DNA of 64,000 bases from Methanotrichaceae archaeon. GTDB taxonomy: Archaea > Halobacteriota > Methanosarcinia > Methanotrichales > Methanotrichaceae. Each line of letters begins with the position of its first letter. The first letter of the stretch is position 1. The DNA lies in assembly GCA_013178225.1 (NCBI GenBank), contig JABLXE010000001.1:62001-126000 (forward strand). The letters run 5' to 3'. Positions 15,098 to 23,796 of this stretch are shown piece after piece. Under the pieces are notes generated by a model, which did not search any database, was not told the DNA's origin, and saw only the letters and a program-made list of their open reading frames with translations. The translations under genes and the position numbers were made by a program.

Positions 15098-16510
15098 TTA
15101 CTTGGGTGGCCAGAAGCTCTTCATCCAATCAGAGATTCTTCCCGAGTCTTCAGGCCCGACCATGATCTTGGCCTTGCCGGCGAAGAGGTCCTCCAGCTCG
15201 CCGGAGAACTTGGCAGCCATTCCCGGCAGCACCAGGCCGGCGCTCTTCTGGCCAGCCCAGTCGAATCCGGTCTCGTCCATGGAGTCCTTGATCTTGACTG
15301 GAGTCAGCTGACCGCCAGCGACTGAGGCCTGCACTCCGATACCATCGGTGTTGATGGACAGGATATAGGCATCGATGCCGTTGGAGGCGATATCTGACTC
15401 GACGGTGTAGTAGGTCAGGGCGAAGTTGGTGGTCACGAAGACCGGCGACTCGGCTCCGGGGTTGCCAACCTTGTACAGGCCCGGCTTTACCTGCACCGGC
15501 GTCCTGGGATCGGTGTAGATGTTGAACCGCAGATGCATATCCGGCATCATGCTGTGGGCCTCGACGGAGTGCTTGACCATGATGGCGGCGCCGCGAATGG
15601 TGAAGGCCGCGGTCAGGACAGACTCCCAGTAAGCAGCCCTTACCGGATCATCGGTGGTCATCCAGGCGTTGATTGGCAGAGCTATGACTGGATAGGCGAT
15701 GTCCCTCTGAGCTTCCTCGACTGCGGCACGCCGCAGGTTGATGAAGTTGAGCAGGGTCTGCTGCAGCATCTTGCCATTGGGTGCGGTTCCGGGGTCCAGG
15801 ATCAGATCGGTCAGCCCCATCTCGGCAAAGGTAACTGCCATGGACTTGAGGCCGTCCAGGTCGAAGGGCACGCTGAGCGTGACCGGCACCTTGTAGTCAT
15901 TGGCTAGCTGAGCCACTTCCTTCCAGTTGTCCTTGTTGGCGGCGTAGATCAGAGGCCTGGCTTTGCCTGCGACCTCGAGGCCGGCCTTGAGGACTGCCGG
16001 GTTGAATGAGCAGAGGATCAGCGGATAGTCGGTGTTCTCCATAACCTTCTTGACGCAGGCCGCGAACTTGGCCGGGTCGTCGGTCACGGACCGAACCGCG
16101 ATCATCTCTACGCGCTCCCACTTGCCGATGTAGAACTTCTTCCAGGTGGAGACCTTCTTGACTCGTTCGACGAGCTTGGCCTCTTCCATGTTATCGGTTA
16201 CATCGTAGGCAAATGGCGGCTTGTTGAAGAAGGTCATCTGGTGGCGGTACATTACGTCCTCGCCTCCTACCTTCAGCTGCTTGTCGCCAACGCCGATATA
16301 GACCATCTTCAGCTCAGGAGCGATGATGCTCTTGAGTGCTGCAAGCTTCTTGGCGTACTTCTTCTCCTCGACCAGGGGAGGACACTCCTCGATCTTCTTG
16401 GATCTGGCGATCAGGCCGGAGGCAAAGGCCATACAGGTAGTCTCGCCGCACTTCTGACAGTTGGTCTGGGGAAGCTGCTTGTAAAGGTTAAGCGGGCTAG
16501 TTTCCTTCAT
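15098..16510 (-). CDS. cdhE: ACDS gamma subunit, corrinoid Fe-S protein large subunit
   Basis: A 470-residue subunit of the ACDS complex. With CdhD it carries the corrinoid that takes the methyl group of acetyl-CoA and passes it to tetrahydrosarcinapterin or tetrahydromethanopterin. The N-terminal [4Fe-4S] motif NCQKCGETTCMAFA..EECP (about residues 12-37) is the cluster that reactivates the corrinoid. A TIM-barrel and a C-terminal corrinoid domain (DGIGVQASVAGGQ) follow. ATG 16510 is chosen over an upstream ATG at 16537 that would overlap cdhD; GGGGGTG precedes it. It is the last ACDS gene. Confidence 0.95.
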   Translation of the reverse strand: MKETSPLNLYKQLPQTNCQKCGETTCMAFASGLIARSKKIEECPPLVEEKKYAKKLAALKSIIAPELKMVYIGVGDKQLKVGGEDVMYRHQMTFFNKPPFAYDVTDNMEEAKLVERVKKVSTWKKFYIGKWERVEMIAVRSVTDDPAKFAACVKKVMENTDYPLILCSFNPAVLKAGLEVAGKARPLIYAANKDNWKEVAQLANDYKVPVTLSVPFDLDGLKSMAVTFAEMGLTDLILDPGTAPNGKMLQQTLLNFINLRRAAVEEAQRDIAYPVIALPINAWMTTDDPVRAAYWESVLTAAFTIRGAAIMVKHSVEAHSMMPDMHLRFNIYTDPRTPVQVKPGLYKVGNPGAESPVFVTTNFALTYYTVESDIASNGIDAYILSINTDGIGVQASVAGGQLTPVKIKDSMDETGFDWAGQKSAGLVLPGMAAKFSGELEDLFAGKAKIMVGPEDSGRISDWMKSFWPPK

Positions 16511-16515
16511 TTTTC

Positions 16516-17871
16516 TCACACCCCCATCTTGAGCCATCCGGTTGTATCCGGAGTCTTGGCCTCGATTAATCCCATAAGAGACTGGGTGATCTCATGCACA
16601 TAGGAGACCGCCATCGGGTGCATCATCATGAAGATGTCGACGCCGGCCATGGCCAGAGTAAATCCGGTCATGATCTCCCAGATGGGACCGCGTAGCATCC
16701 TGTCTCCCCAATCGGAGTCTTCCTTGTTGGGTGAGCGGACCATCCAGGCCTCTCTTACGCCCCAGGCGTTGGTGGTACCGGAGGACATGGGGAAGGTCAG
16801 CTCATCGTCGCCCTTCAGAGCGCCGAGCCTGATTCTCTCCATGTTGGTGTAGGCGAAGTCCAGGCCGTAAGCCAGAGCTGCGGTGGTCGGGTCCATGACG
16901 ATGGATTCCCTGGGCAGGCCCACTACCTTCATCAGCTTCCTGTTCAGCTCCTTCTGAGAGTTGATCTCCAGCTGAGTCCAGGCCAGACAAACGTGTCCGT
17001 TATCCTTACAGGCCTTGCCGATCATCTCCCAGTCCATGTTCAGGTTGGCGGAGGCGATCAGTGCGCGCTCGCCCTGAGCGGCTTCAGCGGCCTTGGCCAG
17101 CAGGATGGGGTCCTTATCCGGATTACCGGACCCGCCGATGCAGATAGGTACGTCCACTGCCTGCAGGACATCCTCAACTACCTTCACAGCCTCCTGGGGC
17201 GGGGTGTCCTTGAGGAGCGGGTCTGTACTGATCAGGTGAATGGTGACCAGGTCGGCTCCGAACTTATTGACAGCCTTCTTGGCCCACTCGGCCGGGCTTC
17301 CCATGACATCTTCATAGTGCATCTTGACGGCCTTGGCCATGCCGATGGGCATATCGAAGACGTCCATGGTAATCTTGGGGGCATTGGGCATGGGGGCATC
17401 CGGGAAGAATGCCATGGCCTTCTCTCCGCCCAGCTTCCTGACAACTCCGCGGCTTCCGCCGTCTGCTTTGGTGGCGCCGACAGTGACCTCCTGGATAGGC
17501 AACTTCCAGGTCTTATCGGTTCCAACCGAGAACTTGGCGGATGCCAGCTGCGCTGCTACCTTAAAGGCGGGCTCAGCTGCTGCGGCAGCGGCAACCATTC
17601 CGGCAGGTGCCGGAGCAACTGCCTGGGCCACGGCCACGGGCTGCATGAGCGCATCCACGGGATAGCCCACTGCCTTTGCGAAGTTTATGAGCTGCATGGC
17701 GATCTTGGCTGCCTCCTGGCCGAAATAATAGGCAAAGAGGGGGCCAACGCCGCCTGCACCTGCGTCCAATTCAATCTCTATATCGCCCTCGATCTTAACA
17801 CCCTCGAGGGACTGAACATTCATTTCTGATAGCGTCTTATTCAGGTCAGATAATGTCATCTTTCCTGCCAT
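16516..17871 (-). CDS. cdhD: ACDS delta subunit, corrinoid Fe-S protein small subunit
   Basis: A 451-residue partner of CdhE. The N-terminal part ([32 protein letters not shown] region) and an Ala/Pro-rich linker near residue 85 ([12 protein letters not shown]) lead into a TIM-barrel methyltransferase-like domain with VTIHLIST and [12 protein letters not shown]. It helps bind the corrinoid and dock tetrahydropterin. Spacing to the genes on either side is only a few bases, so it is operonic. Length fits methanogen CdhD. Confidence 0.95.
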   Translation of the reverse strand: MAGKMTLSDLNKTLSEMNVQSLEGVKIEGDIEIELDAGAGGVGPLFAYYFGQEAAKIAMQLINFAKAVGYPVDALMQPVAVAQAVAPAPAGMVAAAAAAEPAFKVAAQLASAKFSVGTDKTWKLPIQEVTVGATKADGGSRGVVRKLGGEKAMAFFPDAPMPNAPKITMDVFDMPIGMAKAVKMHYEDVMGSPAEWAKKAVNKFGADLVTIHLISTDPLLKDTPPQEAVKVVEDVLQAVDVPICIGGSGNPDKDPILLAKAAEAAQGERALIASANLNMDWEMIGKACKDNGHVCLAWTQLEINSQKELNRKLMKVVGLPRESIVMDPTTAALAYGLDFAYTNMERIRLGALKGDDELTFPMSSGTTNAWGVREAWMVRSPNKEDSDWGDRMLRGPIWEIMTGFTLAMAGVDIFMMMHPMAVSYVHEITQSLMGLIEAKTPDTTGWLKMGV

Positions 17872-17882
17872 TCAAATCACCC

Positions 17883-18644
17883 TCATAGGCCCAGCTCCTT
17901 GACCACCTGCTTCATCTCCACGATGGCTGGCGAGTCGTCGGGCAGGCCCGTCAACGGATCTCCCACTAGGTCAAATTTGGCTAAATTCTGGTCAAAGGGA
18001 ACGGCGCCGATAACCTTGAGGCCCAGGCCGATGGCTGTTTCCAGAACTTTCTCCCTCCGCTCTGGCGTGACCTTGTTCACGATCACATGCAGATCTTTGT
18101 ACTTGAGATCCATCTCCTTTGCCAGGTCGCGAATGCGTTCTGCAGTCGTAAGTCCTCTCCTGGACTCATCGGTGACAACGATCAGATCATCCAGTTCTGG
18201 GAATATCTTACGGCTGAAGTGCTCCAGCCCCGCTGCTGCATCAATCAGAACAAGATCGTAGTTGACGACCGTTTTATCCATGATGCCTCGCAGAAGGTTA
18301 TTCACAAAACAGTAGCATCCTGAACCTTCCGGCTTTCCCATGATCAGCATGTCATATCCATCCTCTTCGATCAATATCTCAAAGATCTTGGATTCGAAAA
18401 GGCGCTGTTTATCGGTATCGGGGGCCGCAGTGAAGCGAGACTCTTGCATGAACTCCCTCATGTCCCCGACGGTCTTGGAAGCCTCAACTCCCAGCGCATC
18501 AGCGAGATTGGCGTCAGGATCAGCATCGATCACGAGAATATTATATTTATTTTGGGACTCTTTCAGCAGATGCCTGATCAGCATCGCGGTCACAGCCGTC
18601 TTGCCTGTACCGCCCTTGCCGGTTACCGCAATTATCTTCCCCAA
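17883..18644 (-). CDS. cooC: CooC-type nickel-insertion ATPase
   Basis: A 253-residue MinD/NifH-like P-loop ATPase with the deviant Walker A VTGKGGTGKTA at the N-terminus and an Asp-rich switch (LVIDADPDANLADALG). CooC proteins load nickel into the C-cluster of carbon monoxide dehydrogenase. A conserved Cys pair region with GSGCYCFVNN near residue 112 fits the CxC metal site of the family. Its place between cdhC-side and cdhD genes supports a role in maturing CdhA or CdhC. Confidence 0.9.
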   Translation of the reverse strand: MGKIIAVTGKGGTGKTAVTAMLIRHLLKESQNKYNILVIDADPDANLADALGVEASKTVGDMREFMQESRFTAAPDTDKQRLFESKIFEILIEEDGYDMLIMGKPEGSGCYCFVNNLLRGIMDKTVVNYDLVLIDAAAGLEHFSRKIFPELDDLIVVTDESRRGLTTAERIRDLAKEMDLKYKDLHVIVNKVTPERREKVLETAIGLGLKVIGAVPFDQNLAKFDLVGDPLTGLPDDSPAIVEMKQVVKELGL

Positions 18645-18657
18645 GGTTAGCCTTCCT

Positions 18658-18837
18658 TTACTTCTTTGGTTTAATGACCACTTCCGCCACGTGGACGGAT
18701 GCTCCTCTGAGCTCTATTGTGATTCCACCTGAAGAAGCTGCAGGCATCGCAAATCCTGGCGCTGCTGCTGCTGCGGCAGGTGCGGCCGCCGGTGCGGCTG
18801 CTGCTGCAGGCTCCTTCTTCTTGAGTGACAGCTTCAT
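18658..18837 (-). CDS. Ala-rich mini-protein 2, CdhC C-terminal-tail-like
   Basis: A 59-residue protein easily missed because of its size. It begins MKLSLKKKEP, has a long Ala/Pro linker, then GFAMPAASSGGITIELRG and VHVAEVVIKPKK. An SD (GAGGGAG) sits 6-7 bases before the ATG. It is a paralogue of the mini-gene just upstream: same basic start, same linker, same GGI-beta-strand ending. From memory the ending resembles the C-terminal extension of Methanosarcina CdhC. It lies 14 bp before cooC in the ACDS operon. Role unproven; a docking peptide for the complex is plausible. Confidence 0.75.
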   Translation of the reverse strand: MKLSLKKKEPAAAAAPAAAPAAAAAAPGFAMPAASSGGITIELRGASVHVAEVVIKPKK

Positions 18838-18926
18838 AGTTTTCTCCCTCGCAATTTTTCAAGAATAATTTCACCCGCGAAGCAAAAACCGCAGTCATCC
18901 TCCTAAAAAAAGGAAGAGATGCGGCT

Positions 18927-19112
18927 TTACTTGGCGAGTGTCACTTTGTCTATGCTGATCTTAGCGTCCTTGAGCACCAGCTTGATGCCGCCCGATGATC
19001 CGGCAGACATTGCAAATGCGGGTGCTGCGGGTGCTGCACCAGCAGCGGGAGCGGCGGCCGCTGGGGCCGCAGCTGCTGCAGGTTCCTTCTTCTTCAAAGT
19101 TAGCTTTGCCAT
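18927..19112 (-). CDS. Ala-rich mini-protein 1, CdhC C-terminal-tail-like
   Basis: A 61-residue protein: MAKLTLKKKEP, an Ala/Pro linker of about 20 residues, then SAGSSGGIKLVLKDAKISI and DKVTLAK. The SD GGAGGGAG precedes the ATG. It starts 18 bp after the cdhC stop. The ending matches, from memory, the last residues of Methanosarcina CdhC (GGIKLTFKNAKITIDR), which are part of that protein. The CdhC here lacks this ending. It therefore looks like a detached domain of acetyl-CoA synthase that was then duplicated. Low complexity makes homology searches weak, so only the last 25 residues are informative. Confidence 0.78.
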   Translation of the reverse strand: MAKLTLKKKEPAAAAAPAAAAPAAGAAPAAPAFAMSAGSSGGIKLVLKDAKISIDKVTLAK

Positions 19113-19130
19113 TTTTCTCCCTCCTCGATT

Positions 19131-20540
19131 TCACTCGAGTACGCCATCTGCTTGCAGAGCCTCGACGACCTGCATGAACTGGCCCTCAGACATCCCGAGC
19201 TTTGCCTTTACGGCCTCGGTGTCGATGTCGCCGCCAGTTGCCTCTATGAAAGCGATGACCTTTTCCTTCATGTCGTCATCGATATCCTCGAACTTCCAGC
19301 CCTCGGTTATCTTGGCACCGTCAACTGGCCTGCTGACGCCGTTGACCACAGGATGGTCTACCTTCAGCAGGAACTTCTTTAAGGATTCGATATCAGTGGC
19401 ATCGGCCTCGGTAGCGATCTTGGGGAACATGGCCTCGGGAATTCCGGCCTTTACCCTTTCCTTCAGTCCCTTGGACATCCAGACGATCCTGTCCCAGCCG
19501 CCGTCGGCCTGCAGGAACTTGGGCGAGAAGTAGTACAGCACACCCATGCCCAGGAAGCCTACGACCTGCTTGCCGCCGCCGGTCTGGCCAGCCATGGTGG
19601 AGAAGGGCAGGCCGTTGGGGGCAGCTCCCTTGAAGTCACGGTCGGCGATGCCGATTCCGTCTACCTCAGGCATGTAGAAGCCGATGGTCTCGAAGCAGCC
19701 ACAGGAGGTGTGGGGTGCATCGAAGAACGTGTACAGCTTCATGACGCTGTACTCGCCGCCGGACCTCTGCTCGGCCATCTGGTTGATGGCTTCGTACTCG
19801 CCGGCAATGGCGTCGATAGCGGTTCCCTTCTCAATGGGGAACTGGGGTCCCTCTGGGTCTACCTTGGCAGCAGCCCGGCCATCGAACCAGGTGATGGCAC
19901 CGCACAGGGAAGGCCTGTCAGGAGTGACCACGCAGGCGCTGGTGGGGGCGAAAGCCTGGCAGAGAGTGCAGCCGTAGAAGACGTCCACGTCCTCATCGTG
20001 CAGTCCCTTGGCGCGCTCGTCCCTGGCAGCGTAGACTGCCATGGCGTTGGCCAGCTGCTTCTTGACTTCAGCCGGATCGGTGTAGATGGTGATCTCCATC
20101 TTCTCGATGAAGGGCATCTCGGCCTTGTACAGATCGATGACCGGCTTGTAAATCTGAGTCCAGGAGGTGACTCCCTTCTTCTTGAGGTTGGTGCCGATCC
20201 TCATCCAGATATCGTACCTCTGGTTCAGGTGCATGAGCCCGCTGATGTAGGACAGCAGGGCGTGGTTGCGCCTCTCGATGATGGACTCGAGGTCCTTCTC
20301 GATCTTCTCGCCGCCAACCTTGAAGACCATGCCGAAGGGCATGGTGGTGCCCTCTGCCGTCTCGCCGAGATCCGGGCCCACTACTGTAACCTTTCCATCC
20401 TCAATCTGGTCCATGGGGGTGGCCAGGGACAGCTCGAAGCCGTCAGCCTTGGGGCCGCCAAGCTCTACCCATAGATCGCCTTTCCTGATTCTCTCGCCCT
20501 CATACATAGGGGATATATCCAACTTGATCTCTTCTGCCAT
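19131..20540 (-). CDS. cdhC: ACDS beta subunit, acetyl-CoA synthase
   Basis: A 469-residue enzyme whose A-cluster makes or breaks the C-C and C-S bonds of acetyl-CoA. The A-cluster Cys residues lie in FYGCTLCQAFAPTSACVV and SLCGAITWFDGR (about residues 188-222), with another conserved Cys pair in HTSCGCFE. The conserved body ends near HPVV (about residue 398). The last 70 residues (GWKFEDIDDDMKEKVIAFIE to QADGVLE) form a helical tail unlike the acidic, Ala/Met-rich extension recalled for Methanosarcina CdhC. The missing extension is apparently encoded by the two mini-genes that follow. Confidence 0.96.
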   Translation of the reverse strand: MAEEIKLDISPMYEGERIRKGDLWVELGGPKADGFELSLATPMDQIEDGKVTVVGPDLGETAEGTTMPFGMVFKVGGEKIEKDLESIIERRNHALLSYISGLMHLNQRYDIWMRIGTNLKKKGVTSWTQIYKPVIDLYKAEMPFIEKMEITIYTDPAEVKKQLANAMAVYAARDERAKGLHDEDVDVFYGCTLCQAFAPTSACVVTPDRPSLCGAITWFDGRAAAKVDPEGPQFPIEKGTAIDAIAGEYEAINQMAEQRSGGEYSVMKLYTFFDAPHTSCGCFETIGFYMPEVDGIGIADRDFKGAAPNGLPFSTMAGQTGGGKQVVGFLGMGVLYYFSPKFLQADGGWDRIVWMSKGLKERVKAGIPEAMFPKIATEADATDIESLKKFLLKVDHPVVNGVSRPVDGAKITEGWKFEDIDDDMKEKVIAFIEATGGDIDTEAVKAKLGMSEGQFMQVVEALQADGVLE

Positions 20541-20569
20541 TAATACACCTCTTCTTCATGAGATGAACT

Positions 20570-21133
20570 TCATTTCTTCAGTGCCGCAATTATCTCTTCC
20601 ACCGCAGCGTGGTAGTCGTCGGGGTCAAAGGCCATGTTGCCGAAGGTCATGTTCGCATTGATGTGGTAGTACCGGTCGATGGATACGCGCTTGATGTCCC
20701 GCTTGAAGTGCTTGAGGGTCGAGAACATGCCGTTGGCGAACTTGTAGAAGATGCCCATGTAAATAACGACATCATACGGGCCCTTTCCATCCAAGCCCTG
20801 CCAGTCATCGAACCTCATATAGCTGGTGAGTGGGTGCAGGCCTATCTGGTAAACATTGTCCAGATATCCCCGCTCTACGAAGCCCTTGACGCTGTGTGCT
20901 GTAGCGGCGATGGGTATTCCGGTCTTTCCGATCTCGATTGCCTTATCGAACATGATCGGGTCATCGAAGAGCTCTGCTCCGACTACGAGCAGTGGTCTCT
21001 TGGCCTTCTTAATTATGGCGGCTATGACCTTAGGCATGTAGGTCTTAGCCATCTCCGGCCCGGGGTACTGGGCCAGATCAAAGGGAATGGGGTTCTTGGT
21101 GGTGTCAACGCCCTTCTTAACTTCTGCTGCCAT
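20570..21133 (-). CDS. cdhB: ACDS epsilon subunit
   Basis: A 187-residue subunit of the DHS-like NAD/FAD-binding fold that binds CdhA in the alpha2-epsilon2 carbon monoxide dehydrogenase component. Typical segments are IIKKAKRPLLVVGAEL, FDKAIEIGKTGIPI and a late IDRYYHINANMTFGN. It may help FAD-linked electron transfer. It starts 13 bp after the cdhA stop and is followed by cdhC. Confidence 0.94.
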   Translation of the reverse strand: MAAEVKKGVDTTKNPIPFDLAQYPGPEMAKTYMPKVIAAIIKKAKRPLLVVGAELFDDPIMFDKAIEIGKTGIPIAATAHSVKGFVERGYLDNVYQIGLHPLTSYMRFDDWQGLDGKGPYDVVIYMGIFYKFANGMFSTLKHFKRDIKRVSIDRYYHINANMTFGNMAFDPDDYHAAVEEIIAALKK

Positions 21134-21146
21134 CTCTATCTCCTCC

Positions 21147-23564
21147 TCACTTCTTCGCCCTTATCTTTCTGGGGATGTTCGTCGGATCGAAGCTCACGTC
21201 AGCAGGCCGGAGTGGTCCTGAGATGAACTTCTTGGCCTTCCAGTCGATCTTCCAGCCGTGCTTCTCCTCGAGTTCCTTCATCATGTCCGCCTGGTAGGCC
21301 AGAGGCAGATCCTTGACGTCTCGGACGAAGATATGCCAGTCATCGGGCAGCTTGCCGAAGTATTTCATGGAGATATCGCAGTAATGGGTCAGCTTGATGC
21401 CTCTGCCCATAGCGTTATCAGAGGGCCTGAAGCAGAGCTTGGCCATCTCCAGCATGGCTTCCTCTTTGGTCTCGGCGATATAGAGCATAGCCTCGGGTGC
21501 GGGCTCGATCTGCTGCATGCTGCCGTCGCGAGCATCGATGACCTGCCAGTCCTCGGGCTTGTCGGCCCTTCCCATGAAGGTCCTTCTGTAGATGACCGAG
21601 TGGGGCTGAACAACTGCGGGCACGCCCAGCCTGTTGAATCCAGTAGCGATGGATGCCGCCTTCTGGGAGAATGCTCCCCAGGCCACACCGCAGGCTCCGA
21701 CCTTGGACAGAATGTAGTCGGCGATGTCGTCGTAGTTGGCGCGGTGATTTCTGTGAGCGAATATGGTCGCGACCTTGATGGCTGCGCCGTGGATGTGGGC
21801 GTTGGCCACGCAGGAGCCGATGTTGCAGATGTTCCTGCCGTCGAAAGCGCCGCCATACTGCTCCCAGATAGTTTTGCCCTCCTCATCCTTGTAAAGAGAC
21901 ATATCCATGGCCATGCAGCCAGTGGCGACTACGATGTAGCCCCTATCCACGAACTCCTTGGCGATGTCATAGCATTCCTTGGTGCCCTTGGGGTAGTTGC
22001 TGCAGCCGATGATGGCTATAACGCCGGGGATTGTTCCCAGCACAATGGGCGCTCCGACTTTCCTGATCTCGGTGTCGCGCACGGGTCCTCTGCCAGCCCT
22101 CATCTTGAACTTGGCGTTCTTGATGTACTCGCGGTTGGCGTACTCGTACAGCGCGAGAATCGGTATCTCCTGAGGACAGGTTACCTCGCATCTGGCACAG
22201 CCCACGCAGGTCTCATAGGAAGACGAGAACGGCTCCAGATTGCCCTTCTTGGCTTCAGCGATCATCATGCTGATGCTGGTGTGCGGCGGGCACACGAAGG
22301 CACATTGATTGCACCCTGTGCATTTCTCCAGGTATTCCTTGAACTGCGCTTCGGTTAGCAGGCTCTCCTGCTTGTACTGAGCGCGCTTGGGCTTGACGGC
22401 AATGGCGGTCCTGATTCCGACCTCTCCGGCCTTTACGGGGTCCAGAATAGCCACGCCTGGCATCTTGAAGCTTACCAGGTCCTCTACGATCTGATCAGCG
22501 GGGTCGTTGGTCCTGTCGGGAAGCCCGAGCATGATCTTGTCGTTGGTGGCGATGACGGGTATGTGACGCTTCTGACAGTCCTCCAGAACGTCGCAGTACA
22601 CGCACTGCTCGTCTACCATCACGGCATCCATTACGCCGGACCGGACCATCTTTCTCCACCAGCCCATGGCACCGGCTACCTTCGCCTTGGGTCCCAGGTT
22701 CTTGGGGATCTTGGAGTCTCTGCCGGTCTCGGTGATCCTGGTGAGATCAATAGCCGTGCAGCACACGCCACCGATATCTACCTTTTCCCAGAGGTTCTGG
22801 TTCTCGGCATAGATCATGGCCTCGGCGCCAGCTGCCAGGTTGTGGCCGTAGGCGATGAGCACTCCCTTATTCTGATCCAGGGTTCCAAGGCCGATCTCCA
22901 CCAGGGGCGCATCTGCTTCGCCGCGGGGCATGTCGTAGGCCACCGTCTGAAGCATATCGCATATCTCCTTGCCCAGGGAATCGATCATGCCAGAATGCAG
23001 AGCCTTGGACTCGAAGTCCTGGTACCATCCTTCCTGGCCCGAGTGTGTTGCAGCCAGAAGCTGTACGATCTCTTCCTCGCAGTACTCCAGAGCCTCTCCG
23101 TAATCCTTGAGAGACTTGGGCTTGATGCCGAGGATGGTCTGGGTCAGGGGCGCATCCACCAGGATCTCATCGCCCATGTCGAACTTCATGTCGCCGAACC
23201 GGTCCAGGCACCAATGGTAGAGGTGTCTGCCGTGGGCAGTGTGCGCGCAGGTTCCCATTAGAACCGCTATCAAGACGATCTTGCCGCAGGTGCCAGCTAT
23301 GTCAATGCCGCAGGCGCCCTTCTGGTTGCCGGTGAGATCGCATGGTCCGTAGGTACAAAGCGTGCAGGTATCATCGGCGGGACAGTACATGATGTGGTAG
23401 CGGTTCATTATCGTGTAGTCCCAGTTGCGGAGTGTGGCCACTTGGGGCTTGGGGAAAGGTCCCATGGGCTGGTCCCACTCTTCTTCCTCTTTAACGACAG
23501 CTCCGATGTTGATCTGGACGTTCTTCATGTCCTCAACAGAGAAGCTGCCTTCAGGTGTTGCCAT
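21147..23564 (-). CDS. cdhA: ACDS alpha subunit, Ni-Fe carbon monoxide dehydrogenase
   Basis: About 805 residues. It oxidises CO to CO2 at the Ni-Fe-S C-cluster and passes electrons to ferredoxin. Visible motifs are the N-terminal Cys cluster MYCPADDTCTLCTYGPCDL, two inserted ferredoxin motifs (CTGCNQCAFVCP and CVGCARCEVTCP), and C-cluster Cys in the GCSNYP, NIGSCVAN and GACGVAWGA segments. An in-frame ATG at 23642 exists, but ATG 23564 (MATPEGSF) has GAGGAGG upstream and fits the family start. It is the first gene of the ACDS operon. The inserted ferredoxin domains mark the methanogen type. Confidence 0.96.
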   Translation of the reverse strand: MATPEGSFSVEDMKNVQINIGAVVKEEEEWDQPMGPFPKPQVATLRNWDYTIMNRYHIMYCPADDTCTLCTYGPCDLTGNQKGACGIDIAGTCGKIVLIAVLMGTCAHTAHGRHLYHWCLDRFGDMKFDMGDEILVDAPLTQTILGIKPKSLKDYGEALEYCEEEIVQLLAATHSGQEGWYQDFESKALHSGMIDSLGKEICDMLQTVAYDMPRGEADAPLVEIGLGTLDQNKGVLIAYGHNLAAGAEAMIYAENQNLWEKVDIGGVCCTAIDLTRITETGRDSKIPKNLGPKAKVAGAMGWWRKMVRSGVMDAVMVDEQCVYCDVLEDCQKRHIPVIATNDKIMLGLPDRTNDPADQIVEDLVSFKMPGVAILDPVKAGEVGIRTAIAVKPKRAQYKQESLLTEAQFKEYLEKCTGCNQCAFVCPPHTSISMMIAEAKKGNLEPFSSSYETCVGCARCEVTCPQEIPILALYEYANREYIKNAKFKMRAGRGPVRDTEIRKVGAPIVLGTIPGVIAIIGCSNYPKGTKECYDIAKEFVDRGYIVVATGCMAMDMSLYKDEEGKTIWEQYGGAFDGRNICNIGSCVANAHIHGAAIKVATIFAHRNHRANYDDIADYILSKVGACGVAWGAFSQKAASIATGFNRLGVPAVVQPHSVIYRRTFMGRADKPEDWQVIDARDGSMQQIEPAPEAMLYIAETKEEAMLEMAKLCFRPSDNAMGRGIKLTHYCDISMKYFGKLPDDWHIFVRDVKDLPLAYQADMMKELEEKHGWKIDWKAKKFISGPLRPADVSFDPTNIPRKIRAKK

Positions 23565-23642
23565 CGAGTTCTTAGCCTCCTCTTCTTTGATATACGCCGC
23601 TTGCGTTGGCTGAAAATAGATAAAACACTTTCGGATACCCAT

Positions 23643-23652
23643 TAATATAAAA
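23643..23652 (-). promoter_or_regulatory. Candidate TATA box of the ACDS operon
   Basis: TTTTATATTA on the minus strand would place transcription start near 23620, with a leader of roughly 55 bases before the cdhA ATG at 23564. The flanking region (23640-23690) is markedly AT-rich and also faces the divergent cobD. No other operator-like symmetry was seen. Confidence 0.5.
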
Positions 23653-23796
23653 TAAGATCTATCTAAAATATTTCATAGTTATCGGTTTTTGCGGTCGTTT
23701 TTCAGTTCTGTTGCGCGGAGCTGATCACGATTGTTAATGGAGGATTGTCTTCCGCCAGCTTGAAATGGGTGCATCAAAAAATGCCCTTGGGAAACC

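Noticed and set aside
18674-19533. Plus-strand frames rich in Ala across the mini-genes and cdhC end
   Set aside because: They are antisense to GC-rich Ala codons; SDs, family matches and operon direction all favour the minus strand.
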